Assembly (NCBI GenBank): GCA_964399735.1
Contig: CAYNSO010000001.1
Coordinates: 62,001 to 126,000, forward strand
Source of the DNA: Fontivivens sp964399735
Lineage (GTDB): Bacteria; Zhuqueibacterota; Zhuqueibacteria; Residuimicrobiales; Krinioviventaceae
Direction: 5' to 3'
DNA: 64,000 nucleotides
The notes under the pieces are model-generated. The model was not told where the DNA came from. It was given only the letters and a program-made list of their open reading frames with translations, and made no database searches. How positions within the stretch are numbered: position 1 is the stretch's first letter; each line of letters opens with the position of its first letter. Below, piece by piece: positions 9,163 through 18,141 of this stretch. Made by a program: the position numbers and the translations under genes.

Positions 9163-10197
9163 ATGAATATGGAAACATTATTGATTACCGGCGGTGCGGG
9201 TTTCATTGGCAGCAATTTTGTCAATTATATGTTTCAGAAATATCCGCATTATCATTTTATCATCCTTGATGCGCTGACTTATGCCGGCAACCCGGATAAT
9301 TTTAGCAGCCTGGTAAAAAACGATAAACGTTTCGAGTTTTGGTATGGCGATGTCAAGAATGCTGAAATTGTCAACGCCCTGGTAGAGCGAGCGAATTATG
9401 TCGTTCATTTTGCCGCCGAGACGCATGTTGCCCGCTCGATATTTGATAATAAAATATTTTACGAAACCGATGTTATTGGCACGCAAACAATCTGCAATGC
9501 CATATTGAAAAATTATAAAAAGATCAAAAAATTTATTCATATTTCAACATCAGAAGTTTATGGAACTGCGTTGCAGGCGCCCATGACAGAACAACATCCG
9601 TTAAATCCATGCAGTCCTTATGCCAGCGCCAAAGCCGGCGCTGACCGGCTGGTTTATTCTTATTGGCGTACCTATGAAATTCCGGCGATTATTATCAGAC
9701 CATTTAACAACTATGGCTCGCATCAACACCTGGAAAAACTGATTCCCCGATTTATAACCAGCGCTATTTTAAATGAGCCATTAACCATTCATGGTGACGG
9801 GCAGGCTTTGCGTGACTGGATTTATGTGCTGGATCATTGCCGTGCGCTGGAAGCAGTACTAACTTCTGAAAATACAGCTTTATTCGGTCAGGCCATCAAT
9901 GTTGCTACGGGAATTGATATTAACGTAAATACAATAGCCGAAAAAATTCTGGAACGGTTGAATAAACCCAAAAAACTGATTCAGCATACATTTAATCGTC
10001 CCGGTCAAGTTGACCGACATATTGGCTCCAATCAACTGGCGCAAAGCCTGTTAAACTGGAAACCGGAAACCGATTTTGATACTGGTCTCGATCAAACAAT
10101 CAATTGGTATATTAATAATCAACGCTGGTGGGAACCGCTGTTGTGGATGAAACAAATTCCCATCAAAGTCAAAGAAGGTAAAGTGGTGATGCACTGA
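9163..10197 (+). CDS. NAD-dependent nucleotide-sugar 4,6-dehydratase/epimerase (LegB-like)
   Basis: Extended short-chain dehydrogenase/reductase. The Rossmann glycine motif TGGAGFIG is near the N-terminus, the catalytic tyrosine and lysine are Y153 and K157 (YASAK), and a STSEVYGTA motif precedes them. RmlB-type dTDP-glucose dehydratases normally have DEVYG there. The SEVYGTA form is typical, as I recall it, of the LegB group that acts on UDP-GlcNAc in legionaminic acid synthesis. The GGAG at 9157-9160 is 2 bases from the ATG at 9163 but 8 bases from a second in-frame ATG at 9169, so 9169 may be the real start. An aminotransferase follows directly, consistent with 4-keto then 4-amino sugar formation. 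Confidence 0.85.
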   Translation: MNMETLLITGGAGFIGSNFVNYMFQKYPHYHFIILDALTYAGNPDNFSSLVKNDKRFEFWYGDVKNAEIVNALVERANYVVHFAAETHVARSIFDNKIFYETDVIGTQTICNAILKNYKKIKKFIHISTSEVYGTALQAPMTEQHPLNPCSPYASAKAGADRLVYSYWRTYEIPAIIIRPFNNYGSHQHLEKLIPRFITSAILNEPLTIHGDGQALRDWIYVLDHCRALEAVLTSENTALFGQAINVATGIDINVNTIAEKILERLNKPKKLIQHTFNRPGQVDRHIGSNQLAQSLLNWKPETDFDTGLDQTINWYINNQRWWEPLLWMKQIPIKVKEGKVVMH

Positions 10198-10198
10198 G

Positions 10199-11332
10199 AT
10201 GAAAGTAGAATTTTATAAACATAGTTTAGGGCAGGAAGAAAAAGAATCCGTAAACGCGGTTCTGGACACCATATTTTTAACCACCGGTGACCGGGTGGAT
10301 CTATTTGAAAAGCAATTTGCTGCATACCTGGGGGCAAAATATTGTGTGGGGCTTACCAGTTGCACAGCAGCCCTGCATCTGGCGCTCATTGCCCTTGGAA
10401 TAGGAGCCGGTGATGAAGTGATCACTACCCCCATGACCTTTGTGGCCACCAGCACGGCAATTTTACATACCGGCGCTACACCGGTCTGGGTAGATGTTGA
10501 AAAAGACACCGGCAATATTAACGCTGATTTAATAGAAGCGGCAATAACTTCCAAAACCAGAGCAATTTTGCCGGTTCATTTATATGGGCAAATGTGTGAT
10601 ATGCGTAAAATCCGCCAGATTGCCGACAAGTATAAACTCGCAATAATCGAAGATGCCGCCCATGCAATTGAAAGCGAGCGTGACAGTATTCGGGTTGGGG
10701 AATTGGCCGATATTACCTGTTTCAGCTTTTATGCCACCAAGAACATAACTTCAGGAGAAGGCGGCGCAATAACGACAAATTCTCAGACCCTGGCTGAAAA
10801 AATTCAGGTATTGCGGCTGCATGGTATTAACCGCGAGGCTGCAGATCGGTATACAAAACGGTATGAACATTGGGATTTGATTGATACCGGCTGGAAATAC
10901 AACATGGATAATATTCAAGCGGCATTATTGTTACCCCAGCTTGGCAAAATAGGTACCTGTTGGCAAAAACGCCATTATTTTTTTGAAAAATATGAAGCAG
11001 CCTTTCGCCCGGTAAAAGGTTTGGATATGCCGGTTCAAATTAAAAACAGCCGTCATGCTCATCATTTATATACGATATGGGTTAACCCGGACTATCGGGA
11101 TCGTATATTATATGAATTACAGGAACAGGGAATTGGCGTAGCTGTGAATTACCGTTCCATTAACCTGTTGACGCGGTTTATGCAGTTATTTGGGAAGGGC
11201 AGAGGCAGCTATCCGGTATCGGAATGGATTGGCGATTCGACAATATCACTGCCGCTTTATCCCTTGTTAACATCACTCCAGGTTGAATATGTAATTGATA
11301 CTGTAATAAAAATAATTAAAAAATATAACTAA
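10199..11332 (+). CDS. DegT/DnrJ/EryC1-type sugar aminotransferase
   Basis: PLP-dependent fold type I aminotransferase of 377 residues. The Schiff-base lysine is K181 in SFYATKNITSGEGG, preceded by an EDAAHA motif (PLP-contacting Asp). Family members aminate 4-keto or 3-keto nucleotide sugars using glutamate; the ATKN(I/M)T form is common in LegC/PseC-type enzymes. It begins 1 base after the dehydratase stop, so the two genes look like a dehydratase-aminotransferase pair making a UDP-4-amino-4,6-dideoxy sugar. No NeuB-type sialic acid synthase is in the window, so the product may be used directly, for example after N-formylation. Confidence 0.88.
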   Translation: MKVEFYKHSLGQEEKESVNAVLDTIFLTTGDRVDLFEKQFAAYLGAKYCVGLTSCTAALHLALIALGIGAGDEVITTPMTFVATSTAILHTGATPVWVDVEKDTGNINADLIEAAITSKTRAILPVHLYGQMCDMRKIRQIADKYKLAIIEDAAHAIESERDSIRVGELADITCFSFYATKNITSGEGGAITTNSQTLAEKIQVLRLHGINREAADRYTKRYEHWDLIDTGWKYNMDNIQAALLLPQLGKIGTCWQKRHYFFEKYEAAFRPVKGLDMPVQIKNSRHAHHLYTIWVNPDYRDRILYELQEQGIGVAVNYRSINLLTRFMQLFGKGRGSYPVSEWIGDSTISLPLYPLLTSLQVEYVIDTVIKIIKKYN

Positions 11333-11340
11333 CGAAAAGA

Positions 11341-13080
11341 ATGAAACCTGTTATGTCAACTTTAAATTCAACGCCAACCCTGTCTTTATGTATGATAGTA
11401 AAAAACGAGGAAAAATTTTTACCTCAATGTCTGGAAAGCGTCCAGGGCGCAGTTGATGAAATTATTGTCGTCGACACCGGCTCAACGGATCGAACCGTAG
11501 AGATTGCAACAAGTTATCATGCCCGTGTCTATCATCATCCCTGGGAGGGGAATTTTAGTAAAGCCAGAAATATCAGTCTGGGATATGCAACCTGTGACTG
11601 GATATTGGTAATAGACGCCGATGAAAAACTGGAACGTGATGATATACAAATGCTGAAATATGCCCTGCAATCAGACAAGTATGATGTAATTTTTTGTTCG
11701 GTAATCAGCGCCAGCCCCAGTGGCGATTCCCGGAATTATTCCCATCGAGTTTTTCGACGTGGCAAAGCCCATTATGAAGGAATTGTCCATAACCAGTTAA
11801 TCCATCAAGGCGCCTGGCTGCATACCAATATTCGCATTTATCATTATGGATATAATTTATCACCGGAAGAGATGCAGGCAAAATATCGCCGTACTGAAGC
11901 ATTACTCAAAAAGCAATTAGATGAAGACCAAACCAATCCGTTTGCCTGGCAAAATTACCTGCGTATTTTACGGGTGCAACAGCGTTACCAGGAAGCAATT
12001 GAAAGCGGCTATCGGGCGCTGGAGATAAGCAAGTCACGTATGGATGAACTGAATTATCAGATGATAACCGGCGACATGATATATGCCATGATATCCATGC
12101 AGCGCTATGTTGAAGCTGAAAATTTGATCCGGGAAGTATTGACAAAATATCCGCAAAATCTGGATATAAGTTTCAGTCTTGGGCTGGCTCTTCAGGGACG
12201 CCAACTTTATCAAAATGCCATCGACGCTATGAAAAATTTCATTCGCCTGAACCGGGATTTTAAAAAGAATCCCCAGCATACAAGAGTTATTATCGACACT
12301 TTTGATTTTGAACATCGAGCCTGGGGCAATATATCGGATTGTTATTTTTATTTGCATGAAAAGGAAAAGGCGCTTGACGCCATAGACAAAGCAATCGCAA
12401 TTCAACCAGATATACCAGTCTATACGACGGCACGGGCCCGAATCCTGATTGAATTAAACCGGGCGCCGGAAGCAGAAACAAGTTTGCTTGCATTTGAGCA
12501 GCAACAGCCGTTAGCGCCAGTATTTTATGAAAAATGGGCGGGGTTATGTATCGCATATCCCTGGTTTTGTGATCTGATTACAATACTTGAAAAGGGAATT
12601 GTAAAGTTTCCCGATTCAGTAGAATTACGCAACTTGTATGCCTCCCGCCTGGTATCAATGGATATGGATAAGGCGCTGCAACAATGGCAGTTAATTTTAG
12701 AAAAATCTCCCCAACATATCGGCGCATTGATGGGAATGGCGTCAATTTATATGAAAAGAAATGACCATGATTCTATTACAAAAGTTATGGATTTAATTAT
12801 AGCAAATACAACCACAACCGTCCCTTTAAAACAAGCAGGGGAATATTGTCTTGCAATGGGTTTATATACCAAAGCAATTGAGCTATACAGCCGGTATTTA
12901 AATTTTGCTCCTCAAGATGTTAATGTCCTGATTATTATTGCATCCTGTTATGCAAAATTAAAACAATACCAATCGGCATTTATCGGTTTTAAAGAAGCGT
13001 TAAAACTGGATCCGGGGAACGCACGAGCGCTGCAAAACATGAAAGCGCTGCAGCAAATATTGCAAAATGAACAGATCTAA
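11341..13080 (+). CDS. GT2 glycosyltransferase with TPR repeats
   Basis: Residues about 12-130 form a family 2 glycosyltransferase with LSLCMIVKNEE, VDTGSTDRT and a metal-binding VIDADEKL segment. The remaining 400 residues are TPR-like helical repeats (for example the YQEAIESGYRALE, EKALDAIDKAIAI and YQSAFIGFKEALKLDP segments). The GT2-TPR architecture is shared with SunS-like and other protein glycosyltransferases. Lying immediately upstream of the flagellin promoter, it is the best candidate for the enzyme that transfers glycan to flagellin. The ATG at 11341 is used; a second ATG at 11353 is possible. No terminator is seen before the flagellin promoter. Confidence 0.86.
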   Translation: MKPVMSTLNSTPTLSLCMIVKNEEKFLPQCLESVQGAVDEIIVVDTGSTDRTVEIATSYHARVYHHPWEGNFSKARNISLGYATCDWILVIDADEKLERDDIQMLKYALQSDKYDVIFCSVISASPSGDSRNYSHRVFRRGKAHYEGIVHNQLIHQGAWLHTNIRIYHYGYNLSPEEMQAKYRRTEALLKKQLDEDQTNPFAWQNYLRILRVQQRYQEAIESGYRALEISKSRMDELNYQMITGDMIYAMISMQRYVEAENLIREVLTKYPQNLDISFSLGLALQGRQLYQNAIDAMKNFIRLNRDFKKNPQHTRVIIDTFDFEHRAWGNISDCYFYLHEKEKALDAIDKAIAIQPDIPVYTTARARILIELNRAPEAETSLLAFEQQQPLAPVFYEKWAGLCIAYPWFCDLITILEKGIVKFPDSVELRNLYASRLVSMDMDKALQQWQLILEKSPQHIGALMGMASIYMKRNDHDSITKVMDLIIANTTTTVPLKQAGEYCLAMGLYTKAIELYSRYLNFAPQDVNVLIIIASCYAKLKQYQSAFIGFKEALKLDPGNARALQNMKALQQILQNEQI

Positions 13081-13130
13081 GCTGTTGCCATCAGCATTCT
13101 GAATGACTGAAGAATTCTGAAAAATATTAT

Positions 13131-13157
13131 TAAAGTTTTGTTACCCCTTGTCGATAT
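13131..13157 (+). promoter_or_regulatory. Sigma-28 (FliA)-type promoter of flagellin
   Basis: TAAA at 13131-13134, a 15-base spacer, then GTCGATAT at 13150-13157. The FliA consensus is TAAA-N15-GCCGATAA, so this matches at the correct spacing with two substitutions. It lies about 110 bases upstream of the flagellin start and predicts transcription from about 13164. The presence of flgM (anti-sigma-28) at the end of the same operon supports sigma-28 control. Confidence 0.8.
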
Positions 13158-13222
13158 ATATAAGTGAAAGGACAGATAACTAAACACAATCAGTCATTCA
13201 AAAACAAACAAAAGTAAAAATA

Positions 13223-13238
13223 CAGGCATGGATGCCTG
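13223..13238 (+). promoter_or_regulatory. Hairpin in flagellin mRNA leader
   Basis: Perfect 6-bp inverted repeat CAGGCA/TGCCTG with a TGGA loop in the 5' untranslated region. It ends 13 bases before a strong Shine-Dalgarno sequence (AAGGAGG, 13252-13258). It could stabilise the abundant flagellin message or bind a CsrA-type regulator; only the hairpin is seen directly. Confidence 0.45.
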
Positions 13239-13265
13239 AAAGGAACATAACAAGGAGGTAATATC

Positions 13266-14492
13266 ATGGCAACAGCAGATTTTAGTCGGATTAATACCAA
13301 TATTGGTGCGTTGAGTGCGTTAAACTCGTTAAAATCGATCAACACAAAATTGAGTGTTCATCAGTTACGTTTAGCTACGGGTAAACGAATTAACTCAGCC
13401 GCTGATGATGCTGCTGGTATGGCGATTGCCGGTGGTCTCGACACCAAAGCAAGAGGTCTTGGCCAGGCGATTGACAACATTGGCTCTGCCAAAAACGTAA
13501 TGACCACTGCAGAAGGTCATTTAAACAACGTTCTGGAAATTTTGAACCAGATGAAAACAAAATCAATTCAAGCTGCAAACGACACCCTGGGTGCAAACGA
13601 AAGAACGGCAATCTTGCAGGAACTGCAAAAATTTAATTCCCAGATTGACGCTGAAATATCCCAGGCCGATTGGTTTGGTACCAATATGTTAACTGGAACC
13701 ATGAATTTTCAGATCGGTACCGGCGATGATGTAGTAAAAGACGAGCTGATTCTGGACGTACTGGGTAATGTCTCGGTTACCGGCCTGAGTTCATCCGGTC
13801 TGGATGTCGTAGCATCTTCATCCGCAACCGGTTCGGTATCTGTTGGCTATACCAATGCGAGCGGTGGCATTACTGGAACATTGGCCACTTCTTCATCATT
13901 GAATGCCCTGGCTAGCGAATTAGGAACCGGTCATTACACATTGAATGTCGGCGTAACTACCAATGGTACGATGAGCATTGAAGTCCGTGATGATACTGGC
14001 GCTTTGATGACTATTAATTCCGATACCGATACCGGCACCAATTATGTTGGAACCGCACTGACGACTACAGTCGCCGGCGGCGCTGACCCTGCTGCAATTA
14101 ACCTTGGCGTTGGCATAACAATTGATCTGGGCGCAATTTCTACTGCTTCTGCACAAACGATGTCTATCGGTTTTGATTATACCAAGAGCGGTAACAGCGT
14201 ATCTGATCAGGCTTCTGCACAGTTATTCATGGCCAAGATTGACACTGCAATATCTGGTGTTAAAGAAGCTCTGTCTTATCTTGGTGGTCAGTACAATCGA
14301 CTCAGTTTCCAGGAAGAATCATTATCCGTTGCAAAACTGAATACCGAATCCTCTTACAGCCGCATCATGGATGCCGATATGGCTGAAGAACAATTGAATT
14401 CGACCAAGTATCAGATTCTGCAACAAACAGCGACCGCAATGTTGGCTCAGGCTAATGCCCAGCCGCAAGCAGTGTTGTCATTGTTCCAATAA
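13266..14492 (+). CDS. fliC: Flagellin
   Basis: The main flagellar filament protein, 408 residues, exported by the flagellar type III system. The conserved N-terminal D0/D1 helices begin INTNIGALSALNSL and include QLRLATGKRINSAADDAAGMAI. The conserved C-terminal D1/D0 helix is the ESSYSRIMDADMAEE stretch to the end. The centre (about 170-300) is rich in Ser, Thr, Gly and Ala, surface-exposed in filaments and a plausible site of O-glycosylation by the upstream island. The strong AAGGAGG sits 7 bases before the ATG. A terminator follows, so fliS and later genes are probably transcribed by read-through or from a second promoter. Confidence 0.97.
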   Translation: MATADFSRINTNIGALSALNSLKSINTKLSVHQLRLATGKRINSAADDAAGMAIAGGLDTKARGLGQAIDNIGSAKNVMTTAEGHLNNVLEILNQMKTKSIQAANDTLGANERTAILQELQKFNSQIDAEISQADWFGTNMLTGTMNFQIGTGDDVVKDELILDVLGNVSVTGLSSSGLDVVASSSATGSVSVGYTNASGGITGTLATSSSLNALASELGTGHYTLNVGVTTNGTMSIEVRDDTGALMTINSDTDTGTNYVGTALTTTVAGGADPAAINLGVGITIDLGAISTASAQTMSIGFDYTKSGNSVSDQASAQLFMAKIDTAISGVKEALSYLGGQYNRLSFQEESLSVAKLNTESSYSRIMDADMAEEQLNSTKYQILQQTATAMLAQANAQPQAVLSLFQ

Positions 14493-14509
14493 TGGATTAA
14501 TAATATAGA

Positions 14510-14542
14510 GCGCGCCCCGTTGCAGGGGCGTGCTTTATTTTA
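14510..14542 (+). terminator. Rho-independent terminator after flagellin
   Basis: GCGCGCCCC (14510-14518) pairs with GGGGCGTGC (14525-14533, one G-T wobble) around a GTTGCA loop, followed by TTTATTTTAC. It could cap the flagellin mRNA while allowing partial read-through to fliS. Confidence 0.8.
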
Positions 14543-14575
14543 CAAACAGAAAAATGATCTTCAAGGGAGTTTGTG

Positions 14576-14917
14576 ATGCTTAACTCAGTTTATACACCGA
14601 AAACAATCAGAAATAAAGTTAATATATATCAAAAAAATGAGGTTTTATCCTCTTCACCGGAAAAGTTGGTATTATTTTTGTATGATCAGGCGATAGCAGG
14701 ATGCAAGTCCGATGATGAAAGAAAAGCATCACGGGCAATTGCTCAGTTGATCGATTCACTGGATTTTAATTATCCTGAAATTGCAACCGGCTTGTTTCGG
14801 TTATATGAATATTCAATACGCATGATACGTGAAAAACAGTTTAATAAAGCATTACCAGTTTTAGTAGAATTACGCAGTACCTGGGCAGAAGCGCTGCAAA
14901 CTCATAAAGCAGCTTGA
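14576..14917 (+). CDS. fliS: Flagellin export chaperone FliS
   Basis: 113-residue helical protein matching FliS, which binds the C-terminal helices of flagellin in the cytoplasm and prevents premature polymerisation. Family features visible are a Y-x-x-N-E-V-like start (IYQKNEVLSSSPEKLVLFLYD) and the closing LRSTWAEAL segment. An in-frame GTG lies one codon upstream at 14573; the ATG at 14576 is better spaced from AAGGGAG (14563-14569). Located between flagellin and fliD, as in many bacteria. Confidence 0.9.
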   Translation: MLNSVYTPKTIRNKVNIYQKNEVLSSSPEKLVLFLYDQAIAGCKSDDERKASRAIAQLIDSLDFNYPEIATGLFRLYEYSIRMIREKQFNKALPVLVELRSTWAEALQTHKAA

Positions 14918-14945
14918 CGCCCGATTTTTAACGGAGATTTGCACC

Positions 14946-16736
14946 ATGGCAACAGTAAGTTCATTATCATCCAACAGTTCGCTGGAAAGTTTAATCAGCC
15001 AATACATGGCAATTGAACGTCAGCCGCTGAGAAATTTGCAAACGCGAAGATCCGAAATTAGCGTCAAGACCACATATTTTGATACTCTTAAAAGCAAATT
15101 ATCTTCTTTACAGGGCTTGGCTGAACAATTAAAGGAAACTGAAAGTGATTCGATTTTTAATAGTGTTAATGTCTCTTCCAATAACACTGATGCTATTGCT
15201 GTTTCAGCAGATAGCGGCGCATCAGTCGGCACTTATACCGTGCGCGTTCGTCAACTGGCGACTTCGACACAAATAAAAAGTACCGGAACTTTAAATACCA
15301 CAATTGCTGCCAAAAGTACCGCCCAGGTTGTTGCCGGAGTTGATAATCTGGACCTGTTTAAAAGCTTTGCAGATGCCGGGTTCAATACTGCACCATCGGG
15401 TTCAGTAACAGTAAACGGACAAACCTTTGACCTGGAAAATTATGATACAGTATCTGATTTCATTATTGCGGTAAATAATGATGAATCAGCAGCAGTAAAT
15501 TTATATTATGATGAAAATAATGACAAATTTATAATAGAAAATGATGACCATAATGACACAACCCTGGTCATTTCCGAAACTGCCGGAGAATCTGAAGTTG
15601 GTTTTTTCAGCGCAGTTAATTTAGCAACCGGCACTTACGGGGCTGAGCCGAATATGATGCCATCGGCAACAGGAGTGCAAAGCGATGTGCTGTTATATAA
15701 AGCAAATTTTGACGCTACCATTGGTGAATCTGATACCGGTAGTTTTAAAATTAATGGTTTAACATTTAACTGGAATGCCGGTGAGGATACTTTGGATGAA
15801 ATAATTTCTCAAATCAACTCTTCATCAGCAAATGTTACAGTTTTTTATGACGAGTCTCTTGATAAAATTATGATCACTGCCAATGAAACCGGTAGTGAAG
15901 AAATTCAATTTGAAGATATAGAGGGTTCCTTTTTAAGCGACGCTCTGAAACTGGACGGTGCGGTTCAGACTCTTGGTAATGACGCTAAATTTACCATAAA
16001 CAGTAATGATGTGAGTGATGAGATAACCAAATCGAGCAACACCATTGAAATTAATGGTTTGTCCATGACTCTGAAAAATATTACAGTTGCAAACGATACC
16101 TATACTGATCCGGAAACAGAGTCGGTGGTAATATCTTCGACGAAAAATAATAGTGCAATCAAGAATAAAATTCAATCGTTTCTGGATAATTTTAATAATG
16201 TGACATCATACATCAAAAGTCTTACAGATGTTAATTTAGAGACTTATACGCGTGGTGTGTTTACCGGAGAAAGCGTATTCAGAAATTTGCGATTTGAACT
16301 AATTGATACATTGACAAAAAGTGTTACCGGTGGCGACACTGGCGATCCAACGTCACTGACCGAAATCGGAATTACTTTTGATGAAAATCTGAAAGCAACA
16401 ATATCTGATTCCGAAATGCTTGAAGATTATTTATCCAGTGATCCACTTGCAGTTTCAAGAATATTTAACGATTCTGAAGGAATCGCTACAAAGCTGTATG
16501 ATTTTCTTGAATCGTATGTTGAAACTGACGGTATTATTGAAAATCGTAAATCAAGTATTCAGGAACAAATGGATTCAATGGATCAAAGCATCACACGTAT
16601 GGAACAACGCATGGCGATAATTGAAAATAACTATCGCAGTAAATTACAGTCAATGCAAACATTGATATACCAGATTGTGCAACAACAAAACACAGTAACA
16701 AGTATTTTATCAACAACGAATAATTATTTACAATAA
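14946..16736 (+). CDS. fliD: Flagellar hook-associated protein 2 (filament cap) FliD
   Basis: 596 residues. The N-terminal FliD domain starts ATVSSLSSNSSLESLISQYM with ERQPLRNLQTRRSEI, and the C-terminal domain has a coiled-coil tail (about 540-590) including MDQSITRMEQRM. FliD forms the pentameric or hexameric cap that folds flagellin onto the growing filament tip. The middle contains repeated flagellin-like hook_IN segments (for example NGQTFDLENYDTVSD and NGLTFNWNAGEDT). Length is within the range of the family (about 450-700). Confidence 0.95.
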   Translation: MATVSSLSSNSSLESLISQYMAIERQPLRNLQTRRSEISVKTTYFDTLKSKLSSLQGLAEQLKETESDSIFNSVNVSSNNTDAIAVSADSGASVGTYTVRVRQLATSTQIKSTGTLNTTIAAKSTAQVVAGVDNLDLFKSFADAGFNTAPSGSVTVNGQTFDLENYDTVSDFIIAVNNDESAAVNLYYDENNDKFIIENDDHNDTTLVISETAGESEVGFFSAVNLATGTYGAEPNMMPSATGVQSDVLLYKANFDATIGESDTGSFKINGLTFNWNAGEDTLDEIISQINSSSANVTVFYDESLDKIMITANETGSEEIQFEDIEGSFLSDALKLDGAVQTLGNDAKFTINSNDVSDEITKSSNTIEINGLSMTLKNITVANDTYTDPETESVVISSTKNNSAIKNKIQSFLDNFNNVTSYIKSLTDVNLETYTRGVFTGESVFRNLRFELIDTLTKSVTGGDTGDPTSLTEIGITFDENLKATISDSEMLEDYLSSDPLAVSRIFNDSEGIATKLYDFLESYVETDGIIENRKSSIQEQMDSMDQSITRMEQRMAIIENNYRSKLQSMQTLIYQIVQQQNTVTSILSTTNNYLQ

Positions 16737-16773
16737 TTAACTATACTGTCAGAACAGGACAGGAGTAAAAGCA

Positions 16774-17172
16774 ATGATGATCGAGCAAGTAGACAAAAAC
16801 AGCGTATTCAGTTATAATTCCATGCCCAATTATATCGAGGATACCAATTCCGTACCTGCAAGGGAGATAAAGGATTACTCTTCTGCCCGGTATGATAAAT
16901 TCAATTCGAAAACGAACAATAATAATGAGGCTGAGAAAAAAAATGTATCTCAAGACGAAATTGATGATGCAATTAAAGACCTGGAAAAATTTAGTAATTA
17001 TTTTAAAACTCATTTAAATTTTTCCAAAGACGAAACTACAGGCACAACTGTCATTAAAATTGTAAATTCCGAGACAGAAGAGATCATTCGTCAGATACCC
17101 AGCGAAGAAATATTGAAAATCGCCTCAAAAATGCAGGATGTAATTGGTGTTTTGTTTGACAGAGAATATTGA
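16774..17172 (+). CDS. flaG: FlaG family flagellar protein
   Basis: 132 residues with a disordered, Asn/Lys-rich N-terminus and a conserved FlaG-type C-terminus: LNFSKDETTGTTVIKIVN, then EEIIRQIPSEEILKI and a final hydrophobic helix. FlaG influences filament length in several species. The start is the first ATG of two adjacent ones (16774, 16777) after AGGAGT. The next frame overlaps its end. Confidence 0.88.
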   Translation: MMIEQVDKNSVFSYNSMPNYIEDTNSVPAREIKDYSSARYDKFNSKTNNNNEAEKKNVSQDEIDDAIKDLEKFSNYFKTHLNFSKDETTGTTVIKIVNSETEEIIRQIPSEEILKIASKMQDVIGVLFDREY

Positions 17173-17206
17173 TTTGCCAGTTTTGGAAAACTCAAAAAAC
17201 GCCGGG

Positions 17207-17632
17207 ATGGAAAACGAATTAATTGATTTGCTAACACTGCAAATTGAAAAATTATCCCAGCTCGAAAAGGCAAATTCGTTCCTGTTAACAAAACTGAATA
17301 ATGAAGAAATTGATGATTTGGTTACGATAATGATGGACCGAAAAACACTGGATCAGGAAATACAAAATCTTGATATACAAATCAAGAAAAGATTAACCCT
17401 AGTGGAAAAAAATAATAGTGGCATTTTAAATAATAATATTATACATTTATTAGAATCAGTTCATAACCATGCTTTATCAGTCGACAGTTCATTGTCAATA
17501 ATAAATGAAAAAGTGAAAAAAATTCACGATTCCTATAATTCTAAATTGACTGACTTGTTTAACAAAAACAAGGCAGCCGTTCGTTATATATCAGGTAACG
17601 ACAAGAGAACTCGTTACGAAATTAATGGCTAA
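17207..17632 (+). CDS. Probable FlgN-type flagellar chaperone
   Basis: 141-residue, almost entirely helical, Lys/Glu/Leu-rich protein (MENELIDLLTLQIEKLSQLE..., with a KKRLTLVEKNN segment). There is no clear catalytic motif. Size, heptad-like pattern and position immediately before flgM match FlgN/FliT-type export chaperones; flgM and flgN are classically adjacent. The ATG at 17207 is chosen; the frame is open back to 17144 inside flaG, and a TTG at 17174 is another possible start, without a good Shine-Dalgarno. Assignment rests on context and composition. Confidence 0.6.
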   Translation: MENELIDLLTLQIEKLSQLEKANSFLLTKLNNEEIDDLVTIMMDRKTLDQEIQNLDIQIKKRLTLVEKNNSGILNNNIIHLLESVHNHALSVDSSLSIINEKVKKIHDSYNSKLTDLFNKNKAAVRYISGNDKRTRYEING

Positions 17633-17649
17633 GTATACAGGTATATATT

Positions 17650-18024
17650 ATGAAAATTAATCCCGAAAATGCGAATATTACTTCCAGCCGCCAGATTGAG
17701 CGAGACCGGAAGGAAAAAGCCAAAGAGATGACGCCCGAAGATGGTAATGTAAAATTACGCGATCGGGTAGAAATTTCCGGCGATGTTGCAGTACGTACCA
17801 ATATAGCTGGAAAAACCAATCCCTATAGCGAGCACAGCGCAACCGTTGATTCCAATTCAGCTCCCAGCTTGACAAATGTTTCCCGTGAGACCAAGCTATC
17901 GCAAGCCCGGTTGGAAGAAATTAAACAACGGGTCAACAACAATTTTTATGATTCTGAACAAGTGATTGACTCGGTTGCCAAGCTCATGTTCCAGGATGTT
18001 AAAAAAGTTGATCAAAACATCTAG
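17650..18024 (+). CDS. flgM: Anti-sigma-28 factor FlgM
   Basis: 124 residues. The C-terminal FlgM domain is recognisable: LSQARLEEIKQRVNNNFY, then a VIDSVAKLM segment, matching the R-x-x-x-I-K-x-x-I-x-x-G-x-Y-x-x-D...IA pattern that binds sigma-28. The N-terminus is longer than in the roughly 100-residue enteric protein and is disordered and charged, as expected for a secreted anti-sigma factor. Being last in the late operon gives feedback on its own sigma-28 promoter. Confidence 0.85.
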   Translation: MKINPENANITSSRQIERDRKEKAKEMTPEDGNVKLRDRVEISGDVAVRTNIAGKTNPYSEHSATVDSNSAPSLTNVSRETKLSQARLEEIKQRVNNNFYDSEQVIDSVAKLMFQDVKKVDQNI

Positions 18025-18047
18025 TTGGCATTACAGTTTTTTTTCAG

Positions 18048-18083
18048 TACCTGATAACAGCAACAGCTGGCAGGTATTTTGTT
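18048..18083 (+). terminator. Rho-independent terminator after flgM
   Basis: Nested stem: TACCTG (18048-18053) with CAGGTA (18071-18076), and inside it CAGC with GCTG around an AACA loop, followed by TTTTGTTGTTT. It closes the flagellar operon. Confidence 0.65.
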
Positions 18084-18141
18084 GTTTCAACCCAGTTTTT
18101 TTTCATTTCTTACCATAGACACCCCCAAATTTTATGAAAAA

